Shown here one piece after another: positions 1-10,060 of a stretch of DNA of 32,051 nt; positions within the stretch are counted from its first letter, which is position 1; every line of letters begins with the position of its first letter. The notes below the pieces were generated by a model. The model worked only from the letters and a program-made list of their open reading frames with translations, ran no database searches and was not told where the DNA came from. This DNA comes from Sphaeroforma arctica JP610. Its lineage: Eukaryota > Opisthokonta > Ichthyosporea > Ichthyophonida. The stretch is taken from the NCBI RefSeq assembly GCF_001186125.1, contig NW_014040530.1, positions 88,569 to 120,619 of the forward strand, in the 5' to 3' direction. Position numbers and translations under genes: made by a program.

Positions 1-255
1 AACTGACTAAATTGTATTTTAGTTTAATATAGTTTGAAACCTAGTAATTTCCATCGAAGTTTACACTCCTAGGACTTGGTCCGAAAGCAGGAACCACGCA
101 CCATAGGGCGTGACTTATATAGTGGCTGTAGAGACTAGAGATTGCCAAGTGCCAACTATTGCGCATTTTTTAGTATCCACAAGTGTTCATACTTTACCTG
201 TCTATGTGTCACAACTCGCATCTGGTTCATTTGTTAGGTGACTTAGTCTGGCCCA

Positions 256-310
256 GAGTAGTTCGGTACTCCGTGGGAGCTCAAAAGTTTACCCGGGAGT
301 AGTTCGGTAC
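256..310. repeat. 14-bp direct repeat pair
   Basis: The 14-mer GAGTAGTTCGGTAC occurs at 256-269 and again at 297-310, 41 bases apart from start to start. This is read directly. Its origin is unknown; it may be a small local duplication. Confidence 0.6.
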
Positions 311-478
311 GCTTCTGGGTCTGGGCCCTCTGGCCTCTGGGCCCTGGGGGTGGAGTGGGGTGAGTGGGGTCTCTCCTTGACTCTTGTGTCTTTTGTTTTT
401 GTGTTCGGTTTGTTTTTTTAAATGCTTTTAAAAAAAACATAAAAAAAAAATGTTTCGTCAGTTGACGGTCAGTATGTA

Positions 479-508
479 AATACATATTTTTATTATAAAA
501 TATGTATT
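479..508. repeat. AT-rich perfect inverted repeat
   Basis: AATACATATTTT at 479-490 is followed after 6 bases by its exact reverse complement at 497-508, so a 12-bp hairpin or cruciform can form. The same 12-mer recurs in direct orientation at 557-568. With so AT-rich a background this may be chance or a decayed short element. Confidence 0.55.
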
Positions 509-842
509 CATTCATGTACTGTACATATTTATACATAAAATATTTTTAAAATAAAAAATACATATTTTGGAACTTTGGTTTGTTTTTTAATTAAAATTAA
601 ATAAAATTGGGCTGAGTATGTACATATTCAATAAATATAGTCATATTTGTTTTTTTGATTATTGTAAAAGACCTATGCTGAACAAAGCACGACAGGAGAC
701 AGCCTGGGGTTCCGAGTTCCGACTCCGACAGCCTGGCAGCCTGACTGACTCATTCCACAATAATATCTAAAAATGTAAACGAATAGAAGTCGGAATAACT
801 TTCTGAATTATGTATATCAAATAGACATAGACCAGCTGTGAG

Positions 843-897
843 CTGAGGCCCTGAGACTGACGGGCCTGAGGCCCTGACTGACCTCCTGAGGCTCCTG
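843..897. repeat. Short CTGAGGCCCTGA repeats
   Basis: CTGAGGCCCTGA appears at 843-854 and 866-877, with a degenerate third copy at 886-897. The spacing is about 20-23 bases. It lies some 200 bases before the lyase start codon, so it could be a cluster of factor sites, but nothing proves that. Confidence 0.45.
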
Positions 898-993
898 TGA
901 GACAATTTTTAAATCAATTATCATACATATCAAAATATATCATTTGATCATTCGATTTACCATAAATCGTATTTTGGTATTCACTTGTGAGAG

Positions 994-1000
994 TATATAT
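994..1000 (+). promoter_or_regulatory. TATA-like element before cystathionine beta-lyase
   Basis: TATATAT lies about 90 bases before the ATG at 1091, within GAGAGTATATATTC. Its position suits a core promoter with a short leader, but the surrounding DNA is AT-rich, so the call is weak. Confidence 0.3.
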
Positions 1001-1090
1001 TCTTCGTAGTGTAACAACATTTCTGCACTAGCACAGCGGTATTCTACAGTACCACTCAAGATCTATCGGTTCACAACGTCAAAATTAAAC

Positions 1091-2724
1091 ATGGACCGCG
1101 AATCTCAGAAAAGCGCACAGCAATATCGGCCAGCAACTCGTGTTGTTAGTGTCGATGCCAATCCTGCAGATCCATACAATCCAGCCTCTACTCCTATCTA
1201 TCAGACTGCTACTTTCAAACAGTCCTCGGCTGTATCTACTGGAGAATATGATTACACACGGAGCGGTAACCCTACGCGCACTCAAACAGAAAGGCACTTA
1301 GCTAAGCTTATGGATGCACAGCGTGCACTCTGCGTCACTAGCGGGATGACTGCGCTGGATGTTATTATGCGCGTTTTAAGCGCAGGGGACGAGGTGATCG
1401 CCGGTGTAGATCTATATGGAGGTTAGTGTTTATATACGTGATAGAGAGTATTTTTTCTTCAACCCTTGTTGTCTTATTTGTTTTGCTTCTGGTAGCGCCC
1501 GCTTCTTATCGTCGTTTGTTTTCTTCAAGACAATTATTTTATACTCCCGGTATTCTTAGGCACAAATAGACTGCTTAAGTTTTTGGAAAAATCCAAGATC
1601 AATACCGTTCATGTAGACACCTGCTTGGTTGAAAACGTAACGTCCGCGATCACAAGCCAAACCAAAATGATTCTACTGGAGACACCCACAAATCCCTTAA
1701 TTGGTGTTTGTGACATAAAAGCAATCGCCGAGATTGCCCATGCACGAAATGAGGTAGGTCAAATCATGAGTCTTTTTGCAGTCGCTCTGTTTCTTCTTAT
1801 GGCAATTACTAGTGCCATGTATACTGCTAATGCCATGTATCATATAGTATACATTTCCAGGATATTTATAGGACTTGTTTGGTACTTTTCGAGTTTTAAT
1901 GTTGTTTGTTTTTGGGGATTACTTTCATCTGTATAGGAGATAATTGTGGTTGTGGACAACACGATGATGACACCTATTCTACAACGTCCTCTTGAGCTTG
2001 GCGCTGATATCGTGTATCACTCTGGGACAAAGTATTTGAGTGGACATCATGATCTAATGGCTGGCGTTATTGGCGTAAAGAAAGAAGCCCTTGGCGATCA
2101 GCTGTACTTTGTTATTAATTCTACGGGTGTTGGCCTCGCTCCTTTCGAGTCATGGCTGCTGATGCGTGGTGTGAAAACACTGGCTGTTCGCTTAGAGAAA
2201 CAGCAAGCATCGGCAATGAAAATTGCAAACTATTTAGAGTCGACTGGCTTGAAGGTAAATTATCCCGGACTCAAAAGTCACCCGAGTTACGAGCTACACA
2301 ACAAGCAAGCCTGTGGCGGCGGCGCTGTGCTGAGCTTCGAAACGGGCTCTACCATGGTGTCCCAACAAATTGTAGAGGGTTGCAAGCTTTTCACTATCTC
2401 CGTGAGTTTTGGCTGCGTAAATTCATTGATCAGGTATGTGAAAAAAAAAATTGTAATATGAAGACCTTTGTCGAGTTCTATGTGGTACCCGGTTGTTCTG
2501 CCTTTTTAAAATTCTTTTTTCAATCAGCTTATATCGCGTTTTGATTTTTTTTGATTTGAAATTGCAGTATGCCATGCCGTATGTCCCATGCGAGCATACC
2601 TCCTGAGGTACGGAAAGAAAGAAATTTAGCCGAGGACGTGATTCGTCTGTGTGTAGGTATTGAAGATGTACGAGATCTTATCGAAGATCTGGATCAGTCA
2701 CTACGGGCAGCGAATGTGATATAG
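1091..2724 (+). CDS. CBL: Cystathionine beta-lyase (PLP enzyme), 4 exons
   Basis: Cleaves cystathionine to homocysteine, pyruvate and ammonia in methionine biosynthesis. My model is join(1091-1421, 1560-1753, 1937-2433, 2568-2724), 392 residues, all introns GT-AG and in phase, which is a normal length for the family. Family landmarks in order are YDYTRSGNPTR near residue 57, LLETPTNPLIG, VVVDNTMMTPILQRPLELGAD, and the PLP-lysine motif SGTKYLSGHHD with Lys about 207. The C-terminal half has SMPCRMSHASIP, RLCVGIEDV and a final DLIEDLDQSL. The SMPC-MSHASIP and RLCVGIED motifs resemble fungal and plant beta-lyases more than cystathionine gamma-lyase, but the gamma enzyme cannot be fully excluded. 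No targeting presequence is evident, so it is probably cytosolic. The start is the first in-frame ATG, preceded by AAAC. Confidence 0.92.
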
Positions 2725-3038
2725 TTTAATGAAATACAAGTCGACTTGGTAGTATTGTAAAGAGCTGCCGGTTAATAGAAATGCAGCTCATTCTAAAACA
2801 TAATATAAAACTGGCGGTGGTAGATGTCTGAGCCAGACATCGTAGCTTAGCGTACACCCCAGTATGAACCAGAAATGCGATTTCAGACGAGGCCTTTTTT
2901 CTTCAGTATCAACCAGAGAGATACAATTTTAGAAGCACTTACACTATGTAAAATTGAATCAAACTTTTGTTTTCTATCGAGTATCAGGGTCTGAAAACGC
3001 AGACCGTCTGCTCGCGTAAATGTCATCATTTTAGTAGA
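2725..3038. other. Intergenic gap between convergent genes
   Basis: The 3' flanks of the lyase (+) and the GATA-finger gene (-) meet here. I see no ORF, no RNA gene and no exact AATAAA on the plus strand; AATATAAAAC near 2800 is the nearest AT-rich candidate for 3' processing. Confidence 0.5.
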
Positions 3039-4058
3039 TCACTTCGCTTCATATAACGTCGCTTTAGATAACGTTCTTAAATGATCATTGCACCCTGTCC
3101 TCGGGCATGAATGGAGGGATTTCTCTTCCTTGCGCGGAATGTACTTGCAAGATCCACAGCGTACTCCATATTTTTTGTATCGGATACCGCATGCATTGCA
3201 GTATGGGACGCCGTCGGGCGAATCACGCCACATGGGCGTATTGGAAGTCGAGCACGAAGCGCACTGCTTACGGACAGTACTCGTGGTTCCGTCGCCAATG
3301 ATTGATGAGCCGCCACTTTGGCGACCAATAAGCGACTTGTATCTTTTACATTTCTTTGGTGATTCGAAGATGTCGTCCTTCTCTGTTAATTTACGATCTC
3401 TCGTCCCTCTTCTGATACCACAAATGTATTGCTTTGAGTTGATTTCTTCTAACGCACCCCATATTGTCATAGATCCATTGCTTTCTAGAGCTCGGAGCGA
3501 GCTGGTGCTTTCGCTGTCATATCTGTTCCTGTTCCGCGGCCTCGTGGCTTGTGCGCACTCATCCCTCACTACCGCTACACACTGATGGCACATCAATCCA
3601 GCTTCTAATATACAAGTGTCCTCAGCATCTGTACAAACAGTAACTGTGCTGCTTTTTGGCAGATTCATGGTAAACACAACGCCGGGCGTGCCGCCGAGTT
3701 GCGGTTCACTTTTCTTTGGACGAGACTGCTTGCGCACGTACCTCCGATGAGAAACCTTCACTTCAGGATCTTCAACGCTTTCATGTTCTTTTTGCTTCAA
3801 CGTTAATTTTGCGTGATTGACTACCCAGTCGGCGGTGTGAAGAGCCTTTTTCGCCGTTGTTTCGATCCTACTGCTCCCCACTTCAAGTAGCACGCAACGG
3901 CCTGACGTGACTGAGATTGCCGTTTGTGACATCGAGCTGCCATTTCTCGAGCGATAAGGACTGTCTGATCTAAGAATAGCGCTAGTGGCTGATGACGGGG
4001 AATAAGTAGAGATCTCTGCTCGACGACTATCAAGCATAACTACAGTATCTTCATACAT
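3039..4058 (-). CDS. GATA-type zinc-finger protein (ZGLP1-like finger), single exon
   Basis: One uninterrupted 339-residue frame. The C-terminal finger is C-X2-C-X17-C-X2-C with cysteines at about 266, 269, 287 and 290, containing TPMWRDSPDG and YCNACGIRYKKYG. This is the GATA fold, which binds WGATAR-type DNA in most members. The run GIRYKKYG-RC-C-IPRK that follows is, from memory, typical of animal ZGLP1-type fingers rather than fungal GATA factors. Another four cysteines (about 301, 304, 318, 323; C-X2-C-X13-C-X4-C) could hold a second metal. Residues 1-260 are Ser/Thr- and Lys/Arg-rich with a basic patch near 105-120 (RRYVRKQSRPKK), a likely nuclear signal, and no other domain that I recognise. 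Probably a nuclear transcription regulator; target genes are unknown. No intron is needed. Confidence 0.85.
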   Translation of the reverse strand: MYEDTVVMLDSRRAEISTYSPSSATSAILRSDSPYRSRNGSSMSQTAISVTSGRCVLLEVGSSRIETTAKKALHTADWVVNHAKLTLKQKEHESVEDPEVKVSHRRYVRKQSRPKKSEPQLGGTPGVVFTMNLPKSSTVTVCTDAEDTCILEAGLMCHQCVAVVRDECAQATRPRNRNRYDSESTSSLRALESNGSMTIWGALEEINSKQYICGIRRGTRDRKLTEKDDIFESPKKCKRYKSLIGRQSGGSSIIGDGTTSTVRKQCASCSTSNTPMWRDSPDGVPYCNACGIRYKKYGVRCGSCKYIPRKEEKSLHSCPRTGCNDHLRTLSKATLYEAK

Positions 4059-4408
4059 TAATATTAAATATGAACGAACATTGCTTGGAACCTCGTCTTA
4101 TTGATCGTATCAAGAATGCCGCAGATTTTGAATTGTTGTTTTGATCGTAGCCTTCAAAAATCAAAAATGGACATTTTGACACGTATGAAAAAGCTGAAAA
4201 TCTGTTATCACGTGAAAGGATCAACGTCCTGTGGCTGACGGGTTTGTTACCCACAAAACCCAAGACACCAAAAATGCGCGGTGTCAATATATAATAATAT
4301 ATACTTAAAAACAAATGAATTCATATTGATATTATAGAGACTGAGATAAATATAATGCTATAGAGGGAATGCGCGTTTGTAACTATTGATCCACATGATT
4401 GCACGAAT
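4059..4408. other. 5' flank of the GATA-finger gene
   Basis: About 350 bases between the start codon of the GATA-finger gene and the microsatellite block. I see no ORF with a domain and no clear core promoter. It should contain the promoter of the minus-strand gene at 3039-4058. Confidence 0.4.
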
Positions 4409-4490
4409 ACACAGAGACAGAGATAGAGACAGAGAGAGAGAGAGAGAGACAGACACCTATATATGTACACACACACATATATATATACAT

Positions 4491-4537
<47 letters not shown>

Positions 4538-4599
4538 GTATACTACACACACACACACATATATATATAGTGTATATACACACACATATATATATATAG

Positions 4600-4639
<40 letters not shown>

Positions 4640-4691
4640 GCACACACATATATACATACACACATAGAAAATACATACGCACACACACACA

Positions 4692-4724
<33 letters not shown>

Positions 4725-4751
4725 GATATATATATAGATATATATATAGAT

Positions 4752-4784
<33 letters not shown>

Positions 4785-5731
4785 CACATATATATATTTA
4801 TATAGATGACTTGTATAAGCGTGTGTATTCAACACACGCACTATACACACAGACAAAATTTCAGACGTAGACGCAGATACACACACACACATACCTACAA
4901 ACACACGTACACAAACACATTCACACAAACATACACACACATACAATAACACGTGTCAACACAGACACACAAACACACGTGTACAAACACACACACATAC
5001 ACGTGTACACATACACACAAACACAATAGAAAAACCGTAGACACTATATGTACGTATGCATTATGAACTTGTAAATACACAAACACGAATAAATACTAAA
5101 TACAAATATACACTACATACATAAACATCCACATACACTATATATATATAGATATATATATCTATAAACATACACTCACATAATGTATATATATATATAA
5201 ATATATACATAAATATAATTTAATAAATTATATATATATATATATACAGAGAAACGCACACCACACACATACACTATATATAATAATACTAAATATAATA
5301 ATAATAATAATAATAATATATATACATACAAATATAAGTGTACTTACACACATACACATAATATATATATATATATAAATATAATTAAACACATATCTAC
5401 ATACACACACACACACATATATATATAAATATATATATACATGCACACACACACACACACATATATACATATATACATATTCTGTATGTAAGTATTTTCT
5501 TAATTTATGTATGTATGTATGTATTTATTTTGTATGTATGTATTTATTTTGTATGTATGTATGTATAGATAAATATAGATGATAGATGGATGGATGAAGG
5601 GACGGATGGATAGATGGATGTATGTATGGATAGATAGATAGATAGACAGATGAATAGATAGATATAGAAAGAGTTAGACAGACACACGCGCACACACAGA
5701 CACAGACACAGGCATCTATATATATATATAT
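4409..5731. repeat. Compound microsatellite block, 1.3 kb
   Basis: A nearly continuous mosaic of short tandem repeats. It runs (GA)n at about 4430-4449, then interleaved (CA)n and (TA)n tracts from about 4450 to 5470, with an (AAT)n tract at about 5297-5320. After that come (GTAT)n with TTATTTT interruptions at 5505-5570, GATG/GATA/GACG tetranucleotides at 5570-5670, and a closing CA/TA tract. Alternating purine-pyrimidine CA and TA runs of this size can adopt non-B DNA. Open frames inside it on both strands encode only Ile/Tyr/Val/Cys repeats and are not genes. Confidence 0.95.
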
Positions 5732-5977
5732 TATTGATGTCACATTATTATTGTATTGTATGCATACTCAAAATTGCCCAAGTTCATATATCTAATCATA
5801 ATTAAACTTGGTGACTACTTCACTCACGTGTGTTTGATACGGGTATGTATATACATGTGAAATACATGGATGCCAAATAAAATAAATACTTAGAGCAGCT
5901 GGCCGTGTTCAGTAGGTTTCTTTGTAATTGTGGTGTAGAGTTGCCCACCAATCAGTCTTGTAAGCATGCTACTGAGT

Positions 5978-8900
5978 TTATTTTTCTTCACCGTCTCCTA
6001 ATTTCGCCTGCTTGGTAGTTTCTCGGCCACCTTGGCTGTAATCAAAGAAAGAAAAGGATATAAGGGAAGCTATAAACTGCCATAACTACAAAGTAAATCG
6101 AAGATGGACCTCAACTTAAAGTATCAATAGGTACAGCGCATACATGGTAATCAGAAGCACACAGGGCCTCAACGCTCTGGTCAATGATCATATTATGAAG
6201 CAAATGCAGTGTCAAACGTTAACTAAAATAAATAAATATCTACCAACTATGGAAAATTTGACATGCAGGCGTAGATATTGCTACCTTTTTTTGGCACGCG
6301 GCTTCGGCCCCCAGTTAGCGGTGGGGTTCATAGGGAATCGTTTGAGCTTCAGACCTATGGATGGCGGGAATGCTCCCTCATGCCTCTTGAAGCTAATATC
6401 ATAAAATTCTTTAGGTTCGTCGAATTCGATCATAATGTCGTCCCTATTTTTACCCTCACTAGTAGCTTCCTTTATCACTTGCTCGAGTTGCAAACGCGTA
6501 AGACTTGTAGGCATCTGTCGCAACTTGAACGCTGGCGACCCCTCCTTTATCTGCTGCGACTCAGATCCAGACTCTGGCAAGGTCGCCCATTTCCTATAGA
6601 TGGCCCAGATAAACTCTGGCGGCGCGTCTGTTTTGAAACCAGTATCTTTGCAGTGTGTGCTTGACACGCCAAATCCACCGTTGAGAATTGCAGACCAAAT
6701 TTTCTCTCTCTTAAACCCGGACGACCGACAAGCTGACGCGCACTCTCCGACATCATAGTAGAAAGGTGTTTCGATTTCCTCTTGTGCTACCGTGAGCATT
6801 CCCAATATCCGATCGAATGTTCCATAATTAGATTTGTTCGCTTTCGCATGATCTATTATCTTGTTGACGAATGCTTTGTTGTGAATGGCGCCATTCCATG
6901 CCGGTCCGCCAGTTTTAAACGAAAAGCCACAGTTCTCACACCTTCGGTCGATAATGGGACCAGTGCCAGCTGCGAATTTAGGGCCTTTCTCGGACATGTG
7001 GTACTTGCCTACTTGCTGGAGATAGAATGAGTTGCATCCCTGGCAGTGATACACTAAGGATCCCTTGCTGCAGGAAAAAGTCAAAGCAAAGGCCAAGAAG
7101 ACATGTCAGTATCAGAGCACAATCATAGCATATAATTGGTAGCATTTACAGCTTACCAAATGTGCGTGCAACGGAAGACACGGATCGCGTGTGTATTACC
7201 TTGCAGATTTCTTAACCTCCAGAGGTGACGTGTATACCCTGACGAAGACGCGGAGGTAGAAGTCTATGCTTAACGAAACCATCGGCACGATGTAGCGCTT
7301 GTAACGCGCAGCTTGCGTATTGATACATTGTAGCAGAATGCGCAGGGCCTGTTTAGAGAACAGATAAGGTAATGAGGTAGAGGTGGAACTCACGTTTCGG
7401 ATACTCGCAATAGCCGATCATGAAAATTAGAATGTTGCCTGATGATGCCTGGCCCGAAATCGGGTGACCATCGTTGTGGTACAACAGCAATACAGAAAAA
7501 GGCGTCTTGTATACCATTTCGTGGCAGTACGGAGCCTTTATCGGCATAGAGCCGTACTTCGCGTACCCAGCTTCCGAGTGATTACCAGCCAACACAGCCA
7601 TGTCTGTCGCAGTCACACACAGTAGACCTGATCAGAGAGAAGAAATACACGCCCACGGTCAGAGTACAATTTATTTTTGATCTCTTAGGGTAAGCGAAAA
7701 AGAGCTTTGCACGTGTTCAACACTTGTTATGGATTGATTTGCAACAACATTGATACTGAAATAAATACTCACCTCCTTCGGCAACAGCCTGAATGGCGCC
7801 ATCTAGAAACGTGGTGGGTGACCCATAGGGATCCAAGTCGATGACATGGAACTGATCTTTGCTATTACGATTTTTGTAACACACCATAGCGCAATCATCT
7901 GTGAAGCGAGAGTGAGATTAGAGGATTTAAATACTAAGAATATGCTTCAGCACGTCACATAAAGATTGCAGAATTTATCTGGATGTGGTGATTTTACGCA
8001 TTGTAACTACAGCTATCTTCAGTGTTAGCTTCGTCGATAGATATTAGAAATGAATTCAAGCCCAAATAAATCCCTTGGTAACAGAAAGCATGTGAGCCAC
8101 TAGTAATCACGTGTACAAGTTGGTACAACACGACTAAAGTGGAACTGTATAGAACTTCAGACCATTGCGCAATACCGTGATTAGGCTGCACTAGTCCCTC
8201 TGGAATTCCGTTGAATTCGCAATTCTTAGCGATAGTCTTCACTGCCTCCGCAGAAAAATCATTCGCCACGATTGTTTTGACGTTGGGAATCTACAGTAGG
8301 AAAGCGGATACTCAGCGATAAGAATGTAGATATTCAGCGACAAGGAAAAATATTGCCTAGACTGTTGATCTACAATTGGTATTATTCATCAAGGACATCA
8401 GACGCAAATAGAACAAGTCTTTCTATAGAAAAACGACAATAAACCAAATAGGACAGGATGGTTCTAGGACTAGACGGCATCTAAGACCAATAAGTATCGA
8501 ACACGATCTTACCGCTTATTGAATACAACACATGCAAGACTCGTCAGCGACTTTGACAAGTGTTCGATTTAAATGAAGAGTGACAGGATTATAATCTCAT
8601 GGGAATACACATTTAGTCCGCATACTTGTACACAACTAAACATCAACATACCTCCTTCGCGAAGCGCATGGACCGCAAACCAGTGGCAGACAATCCTTCG
8701 AGTATCCGAATACCACGAGCCGGTTCCGTGGGATCCCTCCACTTAATATTTTTGGCTTCAACTCGAGCGATCTTCTTTAGCAACTCAGCCTTCTGTTCTG
8801 CGTACAGAGTCTCTTCGAACATACGGATAGTGGCTATGCTCAGATCGCGGTTGAACTCTTGTACGGGATTGTAAAAGACAGAGCTATCAGCAGGGAATAG

Positions 8901-9200
8901 ACCATTCGCTTTCCCCTCGACTATAACTGTGAAACCTTCTGGCGGCGTGGGTGTATCCGTGATACTATCATTGTTCATTGTGTTGGTGGGCACAATCGCC
9001 TCTGGCTTTGACTCTGCATCATTCATGCTAGATGATATACTTTGCGATATAAACCTTGCTGGAATTCTGGTCGTTACCAGTTTAAAGGTAGAAATGTGAT
9101 CCAAGAACGATGGATCTCTTGTATATGTAGGTGCGATACGAGAGGGATGTGAAGGCAGCCCGGCTCGCTTACAATTACGCAGGATCCCAGACAACAGCAT
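5978..9200 (-). CDS. TRMT1: tRNA (guanine26-N2)-dimethyltransferase, mitochondrial/nuclear TRM1
   Basis: Uses S-adenosylmethionine to make dimethylguanosine at position 26 of tRNAs. Exons on the minus strand are 9200-8652, 8290-8176, 7898-7773, 7627-7515, 7348-7200, 7067-6285 and 6035-5978, giving 630 residues. If the last intron is not removed, the protein stops at 6281 with 612 residues. Visible family marks are the SAM site [11 protein letters not shown] (about 165-180), the catalytic-type DPYG (244-247), [16 protein letters not shown] and HEMALRILL. The cysteine quartet C359, C362, C394, C397 should bind zinc, and the C-terminal [14 protein letters not shown] matches the conserved TRM1 end. 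Residues 1-58 are Arg/Ser-rich with almost no acid, like a mitochondrial presequence, and Met59 follows, suggesting dual targeting as known for yeast Trm1. All introns are GT-AG and in phase. Confidence 0.93.
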
Positions 9201-9287
9201 GGAATTAGTATGTGATAATTATGATGTGATAGTGTTGTAGAAAATACTGTGCTTCAAGTTCCCGTGGGGGTTCACATGCCCCGTAGG

Positions 9288-9340
9288 CCGCAGCCCCGGC
9301 CGGGGGGGCACTGCGGGTCTAAAAACCCTGAGGTAGGGTT
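9288..9340. repeat. Two adjacent palindromes, the first GC-rich
   Basis: At 9288-9316 CCGCAG pairs with CTGCGG around a self-complementary CCCCGGCCGGGG core, in an otherwise AT-balanced region. Seven bases further on, AACCCT (9324-9329) pairs with AGGGTT (9335-9340) across a 5-base loop. Both are read directly. The position, 90-140 bases upstream of the TRM1 start codon, fits a regulatory or mobile-element end, but neither is shown. Confidence 0.6.
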
Positions 9341-9879
9341 ATGAATCACAGGCAAAATTGATGACCACAAAGCTATCGTATAAGTAGATCTGGTCGATCA
9401 ACCATTTAGAATAACATCTACAGTAGACTACGACACACCAACAATGTACTATTATTAATTTACTATTATCCTTTGCAGTTTGCACCCTATGTAGTGTTCA
9501 TTTAAGGCGTCATACGGCTTCTTAAGAGGCGGCATAAAGCAAGTTGTGATTGGTCATGTTCAGCACGAAGTTCAATTAAACTCTAGAGACACGACGCGAA
9601 TCTCAGTGTGCTTTGTGATCAAAGGGAAGCATAATTTGCTAGCTTTACCCTGAAATCCAACGGCAATATGAGTACTAGGCAATATGGTAGACAGCAGTCC
9701 CTGGGATTGGTTACGTTTGGAAATCCCCCCACTGGGGAAAGGGAGGAACATACACCTCGGTCTACCCTCTCTCGCATGTTCAGTGGCTGGATGACACCGA
9801 ACATATCCAGGTAACTGAGTGTTGGTATATTTATTACGCATGCGCTGTCTGAATCTTAGTATGAGTTTTGGCCACTATC

Positions 9880-10060
9880 AGATTTTGTTATAGAATTGGA
9901 AGTGTAGGGCAGAATTGGAAGTGTACGGGGTGGCACTGATTTTTGATTGTGCTCTTGGTAGGAAATAGTATGGGCTTACACCAATCGAGATTCGAAAGGG
10001 AGTAGACATGCAGATGTAGAAAGTGCGGAGGCCAAGCAACGTCTCAGGTATATCAGGGTG
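9880..10060 (-). mobile_element. Fossil scrap of LTR retroelement integrase (Ty3/gypsy-like)
   Basis: A minus-strand frame carries IPETLLGLRT followed by a segment ending GVSPYYFL. This resembles the integrase stretch of Ty3/gypsy-type pol proteins, where an L-x-x-LRT block precedes a G-x-SPY-x-L block. Only this short part is recognisable; no reverse transcriptase, gag or long terminal repeats are seen around it. It is a broken, short and probably old relic. The similarity is from memory and modest, so chance resemblance is possible. Confidence 0.4.

Larger units (their letters stand above)
1..1090. other. Upstream non-coding region, AT-rich, no gene seen
   Basis: I see no gene here. The stretch at 420-660 is strongly AT-rich with A and T runs. 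GC-richer islands with repeated GGCCCTGG and CTGAGGCCCTGA words lie at about 310-360 and 840-897. The antisense open frame at 243-536 is low-complexity at its start and has no recognisable domain. The last 100 bases should hold the promoter and 5' UTR of the cystathionine beta-lyase gene. Confidence 0.6.

Noticed and set aside
243-536. Minus-strand frame of 97 codons in the left flank
   Set aside because: Composition follows AT-rich and GGCCCTGG-rich repeats; no domain, no neighbours, no splice support.
3088-3585. Plus-strand frame of 165 codons opposite the GATA-finger gene
   Set aside because: It is the antisense shadow of the zinc-finger coding region, which has clear domain content on the minus strand.
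4321-5743. Many open frames in the microsatellite block, on both strands
   Set aside because: They encode only short Tyr/Ile/Val/Cys or His/Thr repeats from CA and TA tracts and carry no domain.
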